Shown piece after piece: positions 50,977-64,000 of a stretch of DNA of 64,000 bases; positions within the stretch are counted from its first letter, which is position 1; each line of letters starts with the position of its first letter. The DNA comes from Setoptus koraiensis (lineage: Eukaryota; Arthropoda). The notes under the pieces are model-generated. The model was not told the origin of the DNA. It did no database searches and saw nothing but the letters and a program-made list of their open reading frames with translations. The position numbers and the translations under genes are program-made. The stretch is from the NCBI GenBank assembly GCA_048013815.1, contig CM106585.1, positions 23,808,001-23,872,000 of the forward strand, read 5' to 3'.

Positions 50977-53864
50977 ACAAGTATATATATGAACACGCAA
51001 TATCGCACTCGCAAACAACAATATGCACGCATTGATAATGATACAACCACGACAAACACAACGCTATTCCAATAGCACGTTCGAATTCAATGGTTCGCGT
51101 ATAACACGCGTTTTTTCACGCGCCATTCCGCGCTTTGCCCGAAGAATGCGCAGCGCAAATAAGTCGCCGCAACGATTTTACTTGTCACCTAAATCTCACC
51201 TAAGACTCGCTAATGGCGCCGCCAACACTGATTGTTTGCGACCGCCGACGAGACCAGCCAGTCTTGCTGTAGGCCAAATCATCACGGCCAAATCATACCC
51301 ATACGGCACGCTGTTTGTAATGTCACACACAGGCATTACAATCGATCAATTTTTGCAACTGACGACCGCAGTTGTCTCGTCGCGTTGTCGGTCGTGTCGC
51401 AACTATTAACACAACATGACAGTTAATATTGCCAACTCATCAACGATGCCCAACGGGTCCCGCTGGCCCCCCTGCCACACTGGCCCCCGTACCCCCGTTG
51501 CCCTGCACTGCACAACATGTTGTGCACCATGTGCCCGGCGTAACATGTTGGCTGGTTGAGGGTACTGGGTATGGCCGCATCTGGGCACATGGTGGTGCGA
51601 CAGAGATAAAATTGGCGCTACATTGGCACAAATTGTCGGACAGTGAGCACACAATTGGATAATATTCAATCGTCGCTCTCGTGTGCCCAGTGGGTGTAAT
51701 GGATCCATTACACAGTGTCGCAGAAAGAATATGATTGAGTGACGTCGCTTCTCTAATCAAGCGCAAACCAACAAATTGACTTTGATTTCTTGGCTGCCAT
51801 CTCTCTCGCGTTTGTGCCCTGCTGCTTGCGCTCCGCAACAACCGCACAGCCTGTTGTGCTCGCTTGTCCCGACAGCCGCTCGGGTACCCCGTTTCAGCTT
51901 TGGCTGCCAGTGGCCCCGCGGATCAGGCATGCCCTTTGAGCTGACGAGCATGTGGCGTGAATTGTTGCAAGTTGCTCGCACCCGCGCATAACTATCGGCA
52001 CACCATGACCATGCCTGGCACCACCCACCGGACCTCGTTACTGCGCCCGCTGGGTACCGCTGCGAGCGGGGCATGCGGCGAGATTATGCGGCATTGTTGC
52101 GGTGGCCGCGGTAATTTGAGTAGTCAGTTCAGTTGGCGCTGACGGCGCTGGCGGTGCTGACGTTGCCAACAACTAAACGAGGGCGAGAAATGATTGAATT
52201 GTGTGCTAAATTAAATTATTGCATTGCGTTTGATTAGTTTATATTAGATTATATTGGAACATATTGGAATATGTGCAGTTGTAAATGTTTGTCGGCGCGG
52301 ACAAGCGCGGGGTGCGCACGGGCTCTGAGTCGGGCCCCGACTGTTGGGGCCCCGGTCGTGCCAATTGTGTCACTATTGTGTGTTTGTGGCGCAGCGAAGC
52401 GGCCGAAATGCGAACGGCCAAAGCATCAACAAACGACACACAGTCGAACAACCGGAACAAGTCGGTCCGGGTCGGGGTTGAGAGGCGACAGGGGGCGCTA
52501 ATTAGTTGGCAGCCGCCGCATAAGTTGTGATATATTATGTTTGCTACTTGGGAATTAACGGACCGTGAACAATAACAAGCGTTCAGTGGGTGAGTCAGTG
52601 AGTGTGGTTTTTGTGGCCGTGTGTCGTTTTTGCTGTTTGCTGGTTGTCGCCGATTCTGGTTGTGATACGAATGCCATGCGAACGAGCGGCGTGTAAGTTG
52701 ATGTCGACGCCACCAGTTGATCAGCGGACAACAGTTGTTGAGGTTGGCGCGGTGCGTCGGGGTTGCTGAGGTTGCCGGGGTTGCCGCTGTATGTCGGGGT
52801 TGCTGTTGAGGCAACAGTTGAGGTGAGCGACAGTTGAGGCGAGCTGGCATGGGTGCCACGACCGGTTGGCCGGTTCCCGTGCGCGGCGTTAATCCGCGGC
52901 CGCTTTATTTTGCGCCGAATGCGGCCGAATGGCGATCGAATCAACCGAATTGGTGCCGAACTGCCCATTCAATTGTTTGCCGGGCCGCTTTCATTCAGTG
53001 ATTGCTTTTGCATTTGATTATCATTGCTTGTAACGGCAGTGTGTCTAAACGAGCCAATAACACGCCGTTACACGTGTATGATATAACAAGTCACACCGCT
53101 ACTTATAGCGCAACTATTTCCGACTTGCCGGCTTACGATGCCTCAGCGACTAATGCCCATATTGCACACTCTGTGTTTGCGACACACAAAACACGAGCAT
53201 GAGCAACAACTTTGCGCACACTATTGAATCGCCAATTGGCTGCTCTGTGCCAAAGTTATCATGCAAAGTGTCAGTCAGGATTAACAAGGATTTAGCATCT
53301 TTTTGTGCACACTCCAATGCAAACAAAAGTTGCCCGACTGCGGTTTTAAATCCAATTGAATTGCGGCCGCCATTGTGAGCAGCGATTGTGACTGAGATTC
53401 ACTGTGCCGTTGGGGCTCCTACCCACGGTGGCCCCTTCTTTTTTGGGCCCCAAAAAGATTCAAATAACTTATTATTATTATTACATGTGCCAGTTACCAC
53501 ATCGTCGTCACATCGTTGAGCCGCCGCTGCTGCTGCTTCATTATGAAAATCAAGGTGGCGCATGCGCGCATGCGACAATGCGCAATGCTTGTGCGCATGT
53601 GGTGGTCTTTTTTGGCGATGACTAGCGCGACGACAACCGGCCAGTCGTGTTCATGGTGATGGGTTCATCACAATCAGTGTCTCACATCAACTGTTTTGGT
53701 GCAAAGCAACTCGTCGTCAAATCACAGCAGCATCATTGAGGAATTTAGAGAAATCTGGCCATTGAACCACAAACAAACGAGCAAGTGTCAAGCTGGCATA
53801 ACCATTCGAATGACATAACCAATTGAACGACATAACCAATTGAATGACAACAACATAAGAATGA

Positions 53865-55542
<1,678 letters not shown>

Positions 55543-55638
55543 TTGTAATTAAACGTACAGCAATTGCCAATTGTTGTCAGCGTGCGTGAGCCAATCAAAG
55601 AAAAACAATGTTTGATCAATTGTTTTACTTCCATAGTA

Positions 55639-55644
55639 AATAAA
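55639..55644 (+). terminator. Polyadenylation signal after COUP-TF exon
   Basis: AATAAA lies about 97 nt after the TAA at 55540-55542. It supports this exon being a genuine 3' end for at least one transcript. A further AATAAA is at about 56211. Confidence 0.5.
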
Positions 55645-58600
55645 TCTCACCTATTGTGTGTGGATATCGTCAAATTAGTTAGATTTATTTTATTAATTAA
55701 TAGCTAATTAAAAGCAACCATAAGACACAGCTAAAACTCAATGACAAATTAGAGAAAGACAGACAGAAAAAAAGGGGACACAATGTGCAACTAGACAACA
55801 ATCAACAGACAATCACAATAGGACAATTAGTCGAAATTAGTCTATTAGTAGAGGAGACAATGTCAGCTTTTAATTGATTGCATACCAATCGACACCAGCA
55901 TCGTATGTAAGGGGCGTAAATGAACGTTAATTAGTAGTGATAATTGTATCATGTATACTGATGATTTTACATACACACACACACACACCACATACACAAA
56001 TTCTTCATAGTTTTCTCTTCCATTTTTGTCAAACAAAACAAGACACAATATTGAACAAATCCGCTTTAGTAAACGAGTGAAAATATAGTTGTTCAAGGTA
56101 TATATTTGCATTTGTGTGTGTGTGGGTGCATATATGATGCAACAATTAATTTATATATGTATACATCTACATAGCTATATATAAATAACACTATATATAG
56201 TCTGATCGAGAATAAAAAGCATCACAACTACTTGTGACACTTAAATTGTTGTCCTATTCATAGTTGCCGATATCGAGATTCTTTATTGCTTCAATCTTAG
56301 CCGTGTACATCGAGCCTGTTCGCATAGCACCAATAGCTATATAGGTGAGATGGAGCTTGCACTTCTTGATTGTTTTCATTTTGACGCATTCGATAAAATT
56401 TATTGACCTCGCTCGATTTCATTTCCAATGATTTGTCGGATTGCTGCCCCTTAGCCGACTAGATCAACCCCTAATAAACCTATATTGGTGATCTATGAAC
56501 AATTATAGGTCACTCAACACTGCTGTCACACTCAGTGTCATTGTTGACAACAGAGCACAGATTCATCGGCGATCAGTGATATTGACGAAGAAAAACAAAC
56601 AAACAAACGGACAAACAAACATCAGTTGTCAACTCGTCTAGCACACAGCTGACGGTTGTTGTTGCTATAATTAGCTTGTGAATAGTAATTAGAATAATAA
56701 CAAATCTCTTTTGCGGTACATGTACACTGTTGCTGTTGTCGCTTGCAAATACGTCCCATTTCACAACAACAATTACGACACAACATCACTGTCTAGCTAA
56801 ATAAATTAACCAAATGAAATGAAATCACCTCACGCTGATCACTCAAGCGAGCTCGTTGTTTTTAACTAGTGCTTGTCTTACAATTGTCAATGGGCCGTAT
56901 GGGTTTGAGTGGACACTGCGAAAACACTTTGCATATGTTAATTTTCGATGAGGCATTGTACTTTCTACATTGTACATTTTGTGTACTAATTGTGGGCATA
57001 ATTGATACGGGGAAATAAGAATAATTATATGGTCACTATTGGATTGAATGTAAGCAAGAAAAAAGTTTTTTTTTTGCGTTGCGCCATCTAGTGGCTGATT
57101 GTTGTTACTAAAGAGCGAGCATTTTGAAACTGTTGTTAATAATTAATTTACTAATTCACAATAATTGAATGGTGATAATTTACATCATTGTCTGGGCAAT
57201 GCTAAATGTTTACGGTGACATCTGTGAGATTATTTTGGCTGTGTCTGCTAAGTAATTGGACCGAGAGGACAATTTATTTAAACTTTTGCATCTTACTATC
57301 TTTGTTAGCTAGAAATTGATAAATAGCTGGAGAGGATTTCAGTGCGAATTTCATCACCAACAAGCTAAACTGGTTTGCTTGTTCATTTGTTTGTTTGTTG
57401 TTGAGCCAGTTCTAGTTTGATTGCAGTCTGGATTGATCTGATGGGTCTCGGTTGGACTATTGCGAGTATTTCACAGCAGCAGCAACAACAGCAACGATTT
57501 TTGCATAGTTGAGAGTAAACAAGCGAGTCAGAAATAACTCGATTTAGCTGAGTGACCAGAGTGAAACCAAACACCAGCCATATTACCATTAGTTTGCTGT
57601 CATTGGACATGGACACGGATTAGAGAGAAGACGACGCAACACGACAGTGACACAATTGAACTATATCTAATTACTTGGCCATTACCACGGTTAACTGTGT
57701 TATAATAGCGCTCAGCATTATCAAACTCAATGACGATATTGATGAGAAACGAGCAAAAAATAACAGCACAGATAGATAAAGCATTTGTTGTCTTGAAAGA
57801 GCGTGTGAATAAAAAGATGGATGACATCGAGCAACGTTATCAACGTCGTCATATTTATAAACAACAACAACAACAACAACAACATTGCTTCTGAAGCATG
57901 AACATAACACATAATATAATGAACAACATTGTTCCTTATATTCAAGACATTTACAGATTCACATTCACATTGTTTGCCATCAACTGTCGCTAATCTGGTA
58001 GCACGATACATTTCTTTTCATCTTTTGATATAGCCGTATAATGTCGTGCCACTTGAGAAGCGACCCATTGAGTGGGTGAGTTGAGTTTTTTAACAAGCAA
58101 CTCATTGTGTATGCAAATATAACAATGTATTATGTAATTATGCATGCACAATATGCTTATTTAATCTAATTGGCTTTGTCGGTGTTGTCTCGCTCCAACA
58201 ATTGCTCTCACTATCTCTCTCGTGCTTGACATTGCACACACTGTGCATAGTGTGACAAACAAACATTTTACTATTATTGCACAGTAATTTAGCGCAGTCA
58301 TACTGTAAAACTTGGCGCCGATCTAATCACGTTTAATTAACCTATCATTACTTCTCAAGTGACGCAAACTGGATTGACTTTTGTCACAAATTGTCTCACT
58401 GTATCATAATGGGTCATTTATGTTGAACTCAAATTGGTTCATGTTATTTCGCTTACGCGTATGTACGCATTGGTGGTTCACTAATGCTTGGCTGCTATTA
58501 ATTAGAAGTGGAGAATTTAATTAGCATCAGACTTGACACTTGTTGTTGCACGACCACACAAGTTAGCCTGTGCACACTGTGCCAAGTCACTGGCACAGTG

Positions 58601-59473
58601 TCGACCTCTGAGTAAGCTCCTAAACCTAAAATATATAACACCTATTACATGTAAGAAAAAAGTCTACAAAATGTATTTTGTATACGTACGTATCTATGCA
58701 GCACAAAATACATTTTAAGGCCATAGGTGTGTGATTGGTTGGTGGCATATGGCACCAATGTGGTACTTATATATCATTTGTAGATGTTCCCATCATCATT
58801 GGTCATTGACAGAGATTGGTCAAGAGTGCAACATGATTGTAATATGATTGTGCCTCAGTTGATGCCCACTGACCGATTGACGTGACTACGCCAATCCGGC
58901 CGTATTCATACATGTAAAAGTTGCTTGTTGGCTGCATGAACTAAATGTGGCAACATTAGTCAGTGTGATTTAGATCAGCGTGCTGATGTGATGTGCGGCA
59001 TGAAGCCAAAGACAGATAATGAGCTGCTACAAGTTACAAGATATGAGTTTTGTCCGAACCGACGCCACCAACAACACCGACAACAACAATCGCAAGCGCA
59101 CATTGACAACGACACAACGGCAACAGTGACAACGAAAATTGGCACGATCATGTGAGCGAGAGCGAGCAAACAAAAAGATCATGTCACTGTTGTCATTGAC
59201 ACAATGATACGATGATGAATGACCAGTCGTTGTTGACTGCGAATAGCGCCGAAGCCACTCTCAAGATGGACACACAAAATAGTTGTGTTCTCACCATGCA
59301 CAAACGCACCAATACAAACCCAGTCTAGAGAATAACACACCGAAAACTGACAATTGTCCCTGTCCCTGTCTAACAGTGTCCAGTGTCTATATAAATAGCC
59401 CGCGACTTGCACTGTGACCACCACCAATGACCATAATGATCTATGAATTGCCACTCTCATATGGCACATGCTT

Positions 59474-59582
59474 GCACCGACTAGATGGCTGCACCGACTT
59501 TATGGCTGCACCGACTTGATGGCTGCACCGGCTTTATGGCTGCACCGACTTTATGGCTGCACCGACTTTATGGCTGCACCGA
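59474..59582. repeat. 17-bp tandem repeat, about 6.4 copies
   Basis: Units GCACCGACTTTATGGCT (17 bp) start at 59474 and repeat to 59575 with one or two substitutions each, then a partial copy. Confidence 0.92.
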
Positions 59583-60648
59583 GCGCTTGGTTAGACCAGT
59601 GTTAGTTGGCCTCCTTTTCGAGCTGGCCAGTTGTGCTCTCACGTTAACATGCTGTCAAGTGTTGCCAGTTGGAGCGAGTATCACAAATGAGTGAGTTTGT
59701 ATGTGTGATCTCATAATGAGCTCATCATAAACCGATGTCATTGTCAGCGGACTAACACTAACAATTGTCAGAGCCACTTTTAAACTTTTATCGGCTGCTT
59801 CAATTTCAATGCATACGAATGCTCGCAAATGCTCGCAAATGCTCACAAATGATGCAAAATGCCCGCGAATGCCCACAAGTCTCACAAATGTCAAATGCCT
59901 GGGATGCAACTCATTGATGCAATCAGCTGTTTGTTGTTGCTGTTGTTGTTGTTCGGGTGCTAGATACATGCAATTGTAATTATACACAATGTAATCAATG
60001 CAATGCATACCAATGCGACCAATGTTATGTTGCAGTGCACAAAGCATGATAAAGTAAGCGTATACCCATAAGCTCGCCTGTGTCAGCCGAGAGTTAGTGA
60101 CTTTTTGAATTCGCGTGACTTAATCAATAAGTCACACACACATGCGACTGATTGTCCGGCCGAACACTTATGCTTATGCGCACACTTATCTCAGGTAATT
60201 GTCAGCTCACCTGACAACTGCAAGCGAGCAAGCAAGTGTGCATAAGCTACAATCAAAATTAGTTAGTTTGCAGCAGGTGTATCTAACTCTAACTAGACGA
60301 GCCAACAAGGTGAGAGTTGAATCACTCAAACAGACTCAAATATTCGAGTTGCGATGAAGAAGCAACACTCATTGATTTTGTAAGGCAACCAACGACAAAC
60401 GACTGCTATCTGGCGGACCTATCAGCAGCAACAAACAGCCAGACAATCAATAATCACCTGTACAGCATTAATGTTAACAATGTACGCAACAGCATCTCAT
60501 CTGTGACGCAATATATGGGCACCAATGGCAACAATGACCAATAATGGTCATGTGTCACGGATGTCACTGAATTCAACATTGTCTCTCGATGCACATAATG
60601 AACATTAATTATGTAATCACATATGTGCTTGTTGTTTGCTCGCAGTCT

Positions 60649-60685
60649 TGTGTGTGTGTATGTGTGTGTGTGTGTGTGTGTGTGT
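60649..60685. repeat. (TG)n microsatellite
   Basis: 37 bp of TG repeats with a single A interruption. Confidence 0.95.
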
Positions 60686-61288
60686 CGTTTAATTGATTAC
60701 TTACAACTGTCATTTCTGCTATTGTCTTGCCTCACTTACTCCAACTAACCAGCTACCTGTGCCAACCAACTAACTAACTAACTCATGTCACCTACATACC
60801 ATCAACATGCATCTCATGTCAAACCGGTAGAAACACACAAACAAGCATTGGCATGATCAAATGATTAAATGGCCCATTAAATAAGCCATCATGCCAATTA
60901 TACAATGGACATTGGACAGCAACAGCGACAACGACAACAACTTGCAAGCACTAGCAACAATGTGATAAATTCAGTAGTAAATCATTCATACTTGTGTGCA
61001 CAACCAAATTCACCTTATGCCGCACAAGTTGCATTGTACAATACGTACAATGCAACAATGGCCGGTATGCGCATGTGTCCCTAAGGTCGGCTTTAGGTCG
61101 ACTTCTTCCACAACTCGCACTTTTTGTATTCTCAGCTCTAACTAACACAAAAAGCCGCACTAAAGCTCTCCTAAAACTGTGCTAAACTTTAGGTTGGCTT
61201 GGGCCACCCTAAAGCGAACTAATCTAACAATTTTGCCCATTGATAGTAGAAATTCCACTCATTGATAGTAGAAAATGAGAACAGATTT

Positions 61289-61296
61289 CATCTATC
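61289..61296. repeat. Target-site duplication, left, copy 1
   Basis: CATCTATC, repeated exactly at 62143-62150 on the other side of the element. Confidence 0.9.
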
Positions 61297-62142
61297 GGTT
61301 GTTCTAGCGATTAGGTCCCAGCGACGATTATGATGAAACTTCCGGTACAGGTTCACCTTGACCCAAAACCATCAGGAAAAGTGGTTCGGAAGTGCGGAAA
61401 CTTCCGGTTCCGGTTTTACCTTAAGTTGCTTCTAGAGAGTTGAAACTCACCAGAATGACGTTCTAGATGACGATTGACACGATGACATAAGTTTCAGCTC
61501 TTTACCACTTCCGGTTCTCTGGTTATAGCGATATCTCAAGAGTTGAGAGACCGGAAGTTGCCAAATTCATGCTTCGCTACACTCAGGGATGAGCCTGAAA
61601 TTGTTCGTAGAACTCGGCCTTCGGCCTCGTATTCTGGAGGCCGTCACATCTCCGTCGTCGCTCCCGCGACGACTGCGTGCGACGGGAACCCTTCGGGTAG
61701 GGTTGATGAGCGCTTCGGGTATCGGGCTGCGCCCTCTACCCTCCGCTCACATGACTGCAATCCATCCACAAATGAAGGAGGGGGGGGAATAAAAAATAAG
61801 GATGAGACAAGTAGGAACAACTGAATTACAAGCTAATACATGGTGTTGCGCAGTCTGTGCACAGTATGGGCCCGCTTACCGCAACCGCACAGGCCTGGCC
61901 GCACCTCTAATTTCAGTTGAACCTTGACATCTAGCAAACCGGAAGTGATACCGGATTGATTTTGATTTCATCGTGCTCCGCTGAAGGTCATCTACCTGAG
62001 TCTCAATTTTCAGAGCTCTAGCTTCAACTTTATGTAAAACCGGAACCAGAAGTTTCCGCACTTCCATGATGTGGGGCCCCTGCAGGGCCCGTGTGTCAAG
62101 TTTTGTGATGATCAGCGCTGGGACCTAATCGCAAGAAAACCC
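61297..62142 (+). mobile_element. Foldback DNA element, copy 1 (846 bp)
   Basis: Non-autonomous TIR transposon. The left end reads GGTTGTTCTAGCGATTAGG and the right end, reversed, GGGTTTTCTTGCGATTAGG, followed in both by TCCCAGCG. It is flanked by an exact 8-bp duplication CATCTATC (61289-61296 and 62143-62150). Similarity between arms continues inward for roughly 300 bp (shared GAAGTGCGGAAACTTC and GGTTCCGGTTTTAC words), leaving a GC-rich centre. No transposase frame is present. An 8-bp duplication fits hAT, P or Merlin types and is near the 9 bp of Mutator types; the GG terminus and long arms do not settle it. Confidence 0.88.
61635..61764 (+). other. Invariant GC-rich core of foldback element 1
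   Basis: 130 bp identical, base for base, to the reverse complement of 63413-63542 in copy 2, although the elements differ widely outside it. Contains a perfect 8-bp stem (GTCGTCGC 61654-61661 with GCGACGAC 61666-61673), a GGGC/GCCC hairpin (61724-61734), two CTTCGG words (61691-61696, 61713-61718) and crossing complementarities (61695-61700 with 61736-61741; 61707-61712 with 61744-61749) that would make a pseudoknot. Frames across it have no known domain. Confidence 0.8.
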
Positions 62143-62150
62143 CATCTATC
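62143..62150. repeat. Target-site duplication, right, copy 1
   Basis: CATCTATC, identical to 61289-61296. Confidence 0.9.
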
Positions 62151-62940
62151 AATGAGGACCTTTAGAAAGACATATTTTCAAGTGGCAACTACATCACTGC
62201 TTCCGTGGATAGTAGCATGATGTTCATGCATGAATCAGTTCACGCATGCGTATAAACAACAATTCTGAAGAGTCCGCCAAAAAGCTCCCCTAACATCAGT
62301 TTGCGGTTCATACGAGTTGGCGGCTATTATCCACAAGCGAGCCATTGGCAGCCAATGGATGATAGTGAAGGCGCCGGCGCAAGCGAACACAGAGACCGAT
62401 ACAAATTAGACGGTCAGTCGTCGACCAATTATACACCGACGTGTGCATAATGGCCGACTCACAAAGACAATAGCGAGCCTCTAGTTTAGCCATTTAGTTG
62501 CATTGCTCATGATTCACATCGCGTCCACAACAGATGCCGGGCGGCCGTTAATATCGACACGGTCGTGTTTGCCTAATATATCCAACATATCTAATATATC
62601 TGTCAGACACACAGGTCTCATTCTGTAGGCTTCGCATGTCAGCGGAATTAAATATACACGCCAGATATGCGCCGCGGCTCCCATGTTATACATTCAATGT
62701 ATTACGCAATGGCGCTCCACATATCGGATCTATTATCGCTCCACATATCGGATCTATTGTCGCTCGCTGGCCGGCGCCTCGACTATTTTATCGGCTGCGC
62801 GGCCGGAATCCGGTGGCGCGCACAGGCGCGCTCGAAGGCTCGCTTCCTCCTTTTTTAGCGCTTAATTTTAATTATTAGCGCTTAATTTTAATTAAGTTGC
62901 TATTGGTTTGGTGTTTATTGCTAATCTATTCACGTGACAA
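62151..62940. other. Spacer between the two foldback elements
   Basis: No gene seen. Contains two small perfect tandem duplications: CCACATATCGGATCTATT (about 62718-62758) and AGCGCTTAATTTTAATTA (about 62857-62896). A GC-rich patch at 62760-62840 gives overlapping open frames on the plus strand with no recognisable content. Confidence 0.5.
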
Positions 62941-63056
62941 TGTTATCCTATGGAGGTTTGACTTGGTCAAATTTGTGAGAATCCTGCTAGACATTACACA
63001 TGTATTCCTATGTAGATTCGACTTGGTCTATTATCGCTTCACTCGAAAAATATTTC
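62941..63056. repeat. Tandem repeat (about 60 bp) split by element 2
   Basis: Copies at 62941-63000 and 63001-63056 share TCCTATGGAGGTTTGACTTG-like sequence. A third copy (TCTTATGGAGATTTGACCTA) follows immediately after the second foldback element at 63889-63945. The element therefore landed inside a small tandem array. Confidence 0.75.
63049..63056. repeat. Target-site duplication, left, copy 2
   Basis: AATATTTC, repeated exactly at 63881-63888. Confidence 0.92.
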
Positions 63057-63880
63057 GGGTGTTGTAGCGATTAGGTCCCCACTCGGATTTCGATGAAACT
63101 TCACACAAGAGCCCTGTAGGGGCCCCATACTATGAATTTTGTATTCCGGATGCCAGGAAACTTCCGGTTCCGGAGATACAAAAATATCGAGATAGGGCTC
63201 CCAAATTTCAGAATTATATAGGAGACACCTAGCGGAGTATAATGGCATCAAAATTAATTTTCTATGACTTCCGGTTCGGTGGATAAAGAGGTTCAAGCTG
63301 AACCGAGGGTGTGGCCGGGTCTGTGCGGTTGCGTTCAGCGGACTCATTCTGTGCCACGTATGCGCAGCACCATGCATTATCGTATTCTCCTGCCATTCCA
63401 AACATCTGTGTCTGGATTGCAGTCATGTGAGCGGAGGGTAGAGGGCGCAGCCCGATACCCGAAGCGCTCATCAACCCTACCCGAAGGGTTCCCGTCGCAC
63501 GCAGTCGTCGCGGGAGCGACGACGGAGATGTGACGGCCTCCAAATCACGAGGCCGGAGGCCGAGTTCTCAGACCTATCGCAGGTTCATACCCGAGTGCAG
63601 CGAAGCTGAAATTCGTCAACTTCCGGTCTTCCAAACCTATAAATAAGCCTATATCTTGAGAACCGGAAGTCTCACAGAGCTGAAAAGTATGCCATTCTGT
63701 TCAGCATTCTCTGAAACGTCGGTCTGGTGAGTTTCAGATCTCTAGCTTCAACTTTATGTCAAACCAGAACGGGAAGTTTCCTGGCTTCCGGAGTAATTTT
63801 CCCGTCTTATTTGGGCCAAGATGAACCTATACCGGAAGTTTCATCAGGATCTGGGTGGGGACCTAATCGCTACAACAACC
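63057..63880 (-). mobile_element. Foldback DNA element, copy 2 (824 bp)
   Basis: Same family as copy 1, inverted relative to it. The left end reads GGGTGTTGTAGCGATTAGG and the right end, reversed, GGTTGTTGTAGCGATTAGG. It is flanked by a perfect 8-bp duplication AATATTTC (63049-63056 and 63881-63888). The arms share CGATGAAACTT/TGATGAAACTT and many ACTTCCGGT words. The centre holds the 130-bp core at 63413-63542 in reverse orientation, plus about 150 bp of flank homologous to copy 1 but clearly diverged. No transposase. Confidence 0.9.
63413..63542 (-). other. Invariant GC-rich core of foldback element 2
   Basis: Reverse complement is identical to 61635-61764. Just outside it the hairpin GGCCTTCGGCC of copy 1 appears as GGCCTCCGGCC, a single change in the loop that leaves the stem intact. 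Confidence 0.8.
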
Positions 63881-63888
63881 AATATTTC
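63881..63888. repeat. Target-site duplication, right, copy 2
   Basis: AATATTTC, identical to 63049-63056; the interrupted tandem repeat resumes right after it. Confidence 0.92.
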
Positions 63889-64000
63889 GTATGCAATCTT
63901 ATGGAGATTTGACCTAGTCGAATTAGTGAGGAGTTCGGTGGTGACAATTCGAACTTCAGAATTCAAAATTCGAATTCCTGGTGACAGTTCCATCTGCCCG

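Larger units (their letters stand above)
55543..61296. other. Gene-free stretch after COUP-TF exons
   Basis: AT-richer than the left flank. Holds CA/GT runs (55974-55989, 60649-60685), a CAA run (57862-57890), a 17-bp tandem array (59474-59582), a GCTCGCAAAT array (about 59820-59860) and a CTCATTGATAGTAGAAA-like duplication (about 61224-61275). No nuclear-receptor ligand-domain exon is recognisable on the plus strand. It could be an intron leading to such exons beyond 64000. Confidence 0.45.

Noticed and set aside
52239-52859. 206-codon minus-strand frame, the longest in the right flank apart from known genes
   Set aside because: Composition is Arg/Ser/Thr/Pro-rich without hydrophobic patterning, overlapping frames on both strands are open, and no family is recognised. 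GC-rich DNA with few chance stops.
61700-61735. TGATGAG followed by a TTCG hairpin in the foldback core, like the start of a hammerhead ribozyme core
   Set aside because: The required GAAA strand and cleavage-site stem are absent at the right distance. The structure may be real but it is not a hammerhead.
61589-61792. Open frame in element 1 (EAVTSPSSLPRRLRATG...) and its counterpart on the minus strand of element 2
   Set aside because: It coincides with the identical 130-bp core, so conservation is at the DNA level. It has no known domain, and the two copies differ in frame extent outside the core.

Overview
The window is metazoan nuclear DNA, most likely arthropod. I lean towards a chelicerate or mite, but that is inference from gene style rather than a diagnostic marker. 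Evidence for an animal: a COUP-TF/seven-up nuclear receptor DNA-binding domain, an Ars2/Serrate gene with the animal-type C-terminal tail, a WDR44-type propeller, a THUMPD1 gene and the first coding exon of a GABA-B-type receptor. Resolved introns in the gene island are short (59 and 102 bp); the receptor intron is 157 bp. The proteins carry the long Gln/His/Asn runs common in arthropod regulators.

Layout. 1-25227 is a long gene-poor flank full of cryptic simplicity: short minisatellites, CA/GT and TTG/CAA runs, hairpins and many GGGCCC words. It would form the intron downstream of a minus-strand GABA-B-like first exon at 25228-26376. 27.7-34.8 kb is a compact gene island of ordinary composition. 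It holds an unidentified plus-strand gene tail (28491-28848), SRRT/Ars2 on minus (two exons, 29064-31484), a WDR44-like gene on plus (32258-33631) and THUMPD1 on minus (33843-34784). SRRT and WDR44 are head to head, and WDR44 and THUMPD1 are tail to tail. 35.4-53.9 kb is again gene-poor and repeat-rich. 53895-55542 holds two exons of a COUP-TF gene; in the frame read here it stops, with a polyadenylation signal, without reaching a ligand-binding domain. 55.5-61.2 kb shows no gene.

The right end (61.3-63.9 kb) carries two related foldback DNA elements of about 0.83 kb. They have long terminal inverted repeats and perfect 8-bp target duplications (CATCTATC and AATATTTC), and lie in opposite orientations. 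One is inserted into a small tandem repeat. Although the elements have diverged, both keep an identical 130-bp GC-rich core with hairpins and possible pseudoknot pairing. This is the most unusual object in the window.

The genes do not form a pathway. SRRT (nuclear cap/RNA fate), THUMPD1 (tRNA acetylation) and WDR44 (Rab11/endosome) are housekeeping neighbours. The GABA-B-like receptor and COUP-TF are regulated neural/developmental genes in large repeat-rich territories. Everything was read by eye, so exons shorter than about 100 bp in the flanks could have been missed.
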